Part shown: positions 6,684 through 6,697 of the stretch, piece after piece | Numbering within the stretch: the first letter of the stretch is position 1 | Layout: every line of letters starts with the position of its first letter | NCBI GenBank assembly: GCA_030432175.1 | Contig: JAUIHU010000254.1 | Location: 1-6,697 of the forward strand | From: Verrucomicrobiia bacterium | GTDB lineage: Bacteria > Verrucomicrobiota > Verrucomicrobiia > Limisphaerales > JAUIHU01 | Length of the DNA: 6,697 bases | Reading direction: 5' to 3' | The notes under the pieces: model-generated | Told to the model about the DNA's origin: nothing | Seen by the model: only the letters and a program-made list of their open reading frames with translations | The model's database searches: none | Position numbers and translations under genes: made by a program

Positions 6684-6688
6684 AAGGA
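6684..6688 (+). promoter_or_regulatory. Shine-Dalgarno-like AAGGA for a gene beyond the right edge
   Basis: AAGGA ends nine bases before the window ends, followed only by an AT-rich TTATTAAAA. That is the usual distance for a start codon at or just after position 6698. No start codon lies inside the window, so the gene itself cannot be seen. Confidence 0.35.
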
Positions 6689-6697
6689 TTATTAAAA

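Overview
This 6.7 kb window looks like ordinary chromosomal DNA of a Gram-negative-type bacterium, most likely of the Verrucomicrobiota (Opitutae/Puniceicoccales-like). That placement is an inference from the style of the proteins: an AtpB with a signal-like start and a His-rich N-terminal extension, a WbpP-like epimerase, and an ECF sigma factor paired with a YfbK-type VWA protein carrying an anti-sigma-like N-terminus. No marker such as 16S rRNA is present to confirm it. I see no insertion sequence, phage gene, CRISPR array or integration scar.

Layout. Positions 16-1005 (minus strand) hold atpB, subunit a of the F1Fo ATP synthase. It is the first atp gene read in that direction, so the rest of the operon should lie beyond the left edge. 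A 189-nt leader separates it from a complete tRNA-Leu(UAA) at 1195-1280, also on the minus strand. Everything to the right is on the plus strand: a UDP-N-acetylhexosamine 4-epimerase of the WbpP/GalE type (1416-2483), a 151-nt gap with a possible ECF-type promoter, an ECF sigma factor (2635-3288), and a 1,082-residue membrane protein (3364-6612). The last 85 nt hold a small hairpin and, at the very end, a Shine-Dalgarno-like AAGGA that probably serves a gene starting just outside the window.

How the genes work together. The sigma factor and the large protein almost certainly form one unit. The large protein begins with a short helical segment resembling the anti-sigma domains of Planctomycetes and Verrucomicrobia, followed by one membrane helix. 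After that come about 500 residues of low-complexity linker and a YfbK-like module: YfbK N-terminal domain, VWA domain with an intact MIDAS metal site, and DUF3520. The simplest reading is a sigma/anti-sigma pair in which the extracytoplasmic VWA module senses or binds something and controls release of the sigma factor. This is the most interesting part of the window. The ATP synthase gene, the tRNA and the epimerase are housekeeping or envelope-sugar genes with no evident link to it.
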